From: Lunularia cruciata
Taxonomy: Eukaryota > Streptophyta > Marchantiopsida > Lunulariales > Lunulariaceae
Assembly (NCBI GenBank): GCA_948567375.1
Contig: OX419757.1
Span: 6,138,001-6,202,000, forward strand
DNA: 64,000 bases
Direction: 5' to 3'
Shown one piece after another: positions 62,930-64,000 of this stretch. The translations under genes were made by a program, and so were the position numbers. The notes beneath the pieces were generated by a model, which did no database searches, had not been told where the DNA came from, and worked only from the letters and a program-made list of their open reading frames with translations. Positions within the stretch are counted from its first letter, which is position 1; each line of letters starts with the position of its first letter.

Positions 62930-64000
62930 GGACAATTTGGAGACCAATGTCCCATTGAGCCACAATTATAACAGGCTCCAGGCGCAACATTCTAAGGGCA
63001 ATTTTGGTTGCTCATCGGTGGTCTTCGTGGAGGAGCATTGGGGTTATACTCCCTGGGTCCAAACCTCAGACCTTGATATGATGTGCTCGGTTGAGGCTGT
63101 ACCTCCTGAGTTTGATACACCGCCTCTTCGTCATCGTCTTGGTTCCATCCCGGAACCCAATCAATTTGCGGCACCGGGAATGCATTACAAGTATTGCATT
63201 CTGTGTTGGCGTGGCCGGATTTTCCACAGGCGGTGCACCACACATTAGATCGTCCAAATGCGGGGGCCTTTCTTCGGTCCTTAGCCCCAATCATCTGGAT
63301 CTTGAAATCCGAAAAATCCTTGATGAGGGCATCCAGCTTTGTATCCGCCTTATGTACACTCTTGGCTGGTGGCGTCACTGGTTTCTTGCCTCCACGTCTT
63401 CTGACTCGTCTTGGCTTTGATTCTTCTTTGGATTCCGAAGAAGAGCTTGAAGACGTAGAGGATTTGTCCGAAGAAGGGGAGGTATTGCGCGAAGCTCTCC
63501 TTCTGGGCTTCTTGCCCTTCTTCTCCCGATTTCTCCGGTTACCGGCAGAGTGAGAGTGTGCCGCTTCATAACAAGCGACATGTTTGAGTACTTTATCGAG
63601 GGAAGTTACGTTCCTCTCCCTGGCAAAGATTCGTATCTCTGGTGATAGGCCCTCGAGGAACCAGGTAATGGCTTGGGCATCGGAGTATCCCACCACCCCC
63701 GATTGCTTGGGAACTCGGTTCAGTAATGCCATGAACCGCTCAGAGTAGTCTCTCAACTTCTCCTTCTTGCCCCGGTCCAAATCGTTTAGTGCCGCACAGA
63801 CACTCGTATCATAGTCAACCTCCCGGAATCGTTCTAGGAAGTTGTTTCTCAAGTCAAACCCCTTCTGAGTCACATGCGTGTACCAGCTCCGAGCTTTCTT
63901 GCGAAGCAGACTTGGAAAAATTCTTAGTCGATCCGCCGAGTCATGCTCCTTGTTAGCAAAGGAGATGACTTTGAATTCTTCGATGAATTCATCGGGGTTT
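62930..64000 (-). pseudogene. D gag N-terminal and middle part, runs off the right edge
   Basis: The frame is open from beyond 64000 ('DEFIEEFKVISFANKEHDSA') through capsid-like 'LRDYSERFMALLNRVPKQSG' and 'ITWFLEGLSPEIRIFA'. A basic/Ser-rich stretch follows, then a first knuckle CTACGKSGHANTEC. A single TAG at 62992-62994 (Gln codon likely) precedes a second knuckle CYNCGSMGHWSPNC that ends at B2. The first Met in window (63873) is not the true start. Confidence 0.85.

Larger units (their letters stand above)
50855..64000 (-). mobile_element. Element D: Ty3/gypsy retrotransposon, interrupted by B2, 5' end off-window
   Basis: In sense (right to left): gag from beyond 64000 to 62930, interruption by B2 (62929-55109), gag end 55108-54693, protease-RT-RNaseH 54708-52360, and RNaseH-integrase 52366-50855. 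The 3' LTR has been lost at the A6 junction. Only one stop, one frameshift near 52366 and the gag/pol frame change break it, so D is the least decayed host element here. RT active site FIDDFCVFG resembles that of B, suggesting the OTA/Athila-like branch. Confidence 0.85.

Overview
The window looks like repeat-dense nuclear DNA from a land plant with a large, slowly purged genome. A gymnosperm or other non-angiosperm is my best guess, inferred only from the kinds of retroelements present. I see no intact host gene, no rRNA gene and no convincing tRNA gene. Nearly every base can be assigned to nested Ty3/gypsy-type LTR retrotransposons or LTR-like units, at several depths and stages of decay.

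Layout. (1) 1-4546: plus-strand, chromovirus-like gypsy element ('element 1') with a partial 5' LTR, a Met-tRNA type primer site and badly decayed gag-PR-RT-RNaseH-INT. It is cut by two LTR-like units of family A (A1 from 4547, A2 from 5745). (2) 8630-15094: minus-strand OTA/Athila-like element B1 inserted in A2 and split by a solo LTR (12581-13317, target duplication TCAAA) of element 1's family. (3) 15094/15095 is a rearrangement junction. (4) 15095-38334: minus-strand element F with 2.4-3.3 kb LTRs carrying minisatellites. F contains a solo LTR of its own family inside RNase H (17951-20318, duplication CCGT), unit A3 in gag (24139-27925), unit A4 in the 5' LTR (30868-37220), repeat G inside A4, and a fragment of G near the LTR end. 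(5) 39460-40990: short unit A5 in unassigned sequence. (6) 42339-50245: plus-strand gypsy element E, cut in integrase by A6. (7) From about 50855 to the right edge: minus-strand element D, interrupted between two zinc knuckles of its gag by a full-length element B2 (55109-62929, duplication GGAC).

The most striking item is element E. Its pol frame runs protease - C5 DNA methyltransferase - reverse transcriptase - RNase H - integrase. The methyltransferase shows motifs I, II, IV (PCQ), VI (ENV), VIII and IX/X in the unrearranged, DNMT3-like order. Gag and pol keep their frames for 6 kb, with 13 in-frame stops, all TAG or TGA, as expected from C-to-T decay of CAG and CGA codons. A land-plant gypsy element with an embedded DNMT3-like domain is the strongest candidate here for something little described.

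The second item is family A: units with TG...CA ends, about 10-bp inverted termini and 5-bp target duplications, but no gag/pol. Three copies carry the same antisense gene, an unrecognised protein of roughly 800 aa with an N-terminal globular part and a long C-terminal coiled coil. A TATA-like box is conserved in two copies.

The elements do not form a cellular pathway. They form a record of insertions that can be ordered by nesting: for example A1 before A2 before B1, and D before B2.
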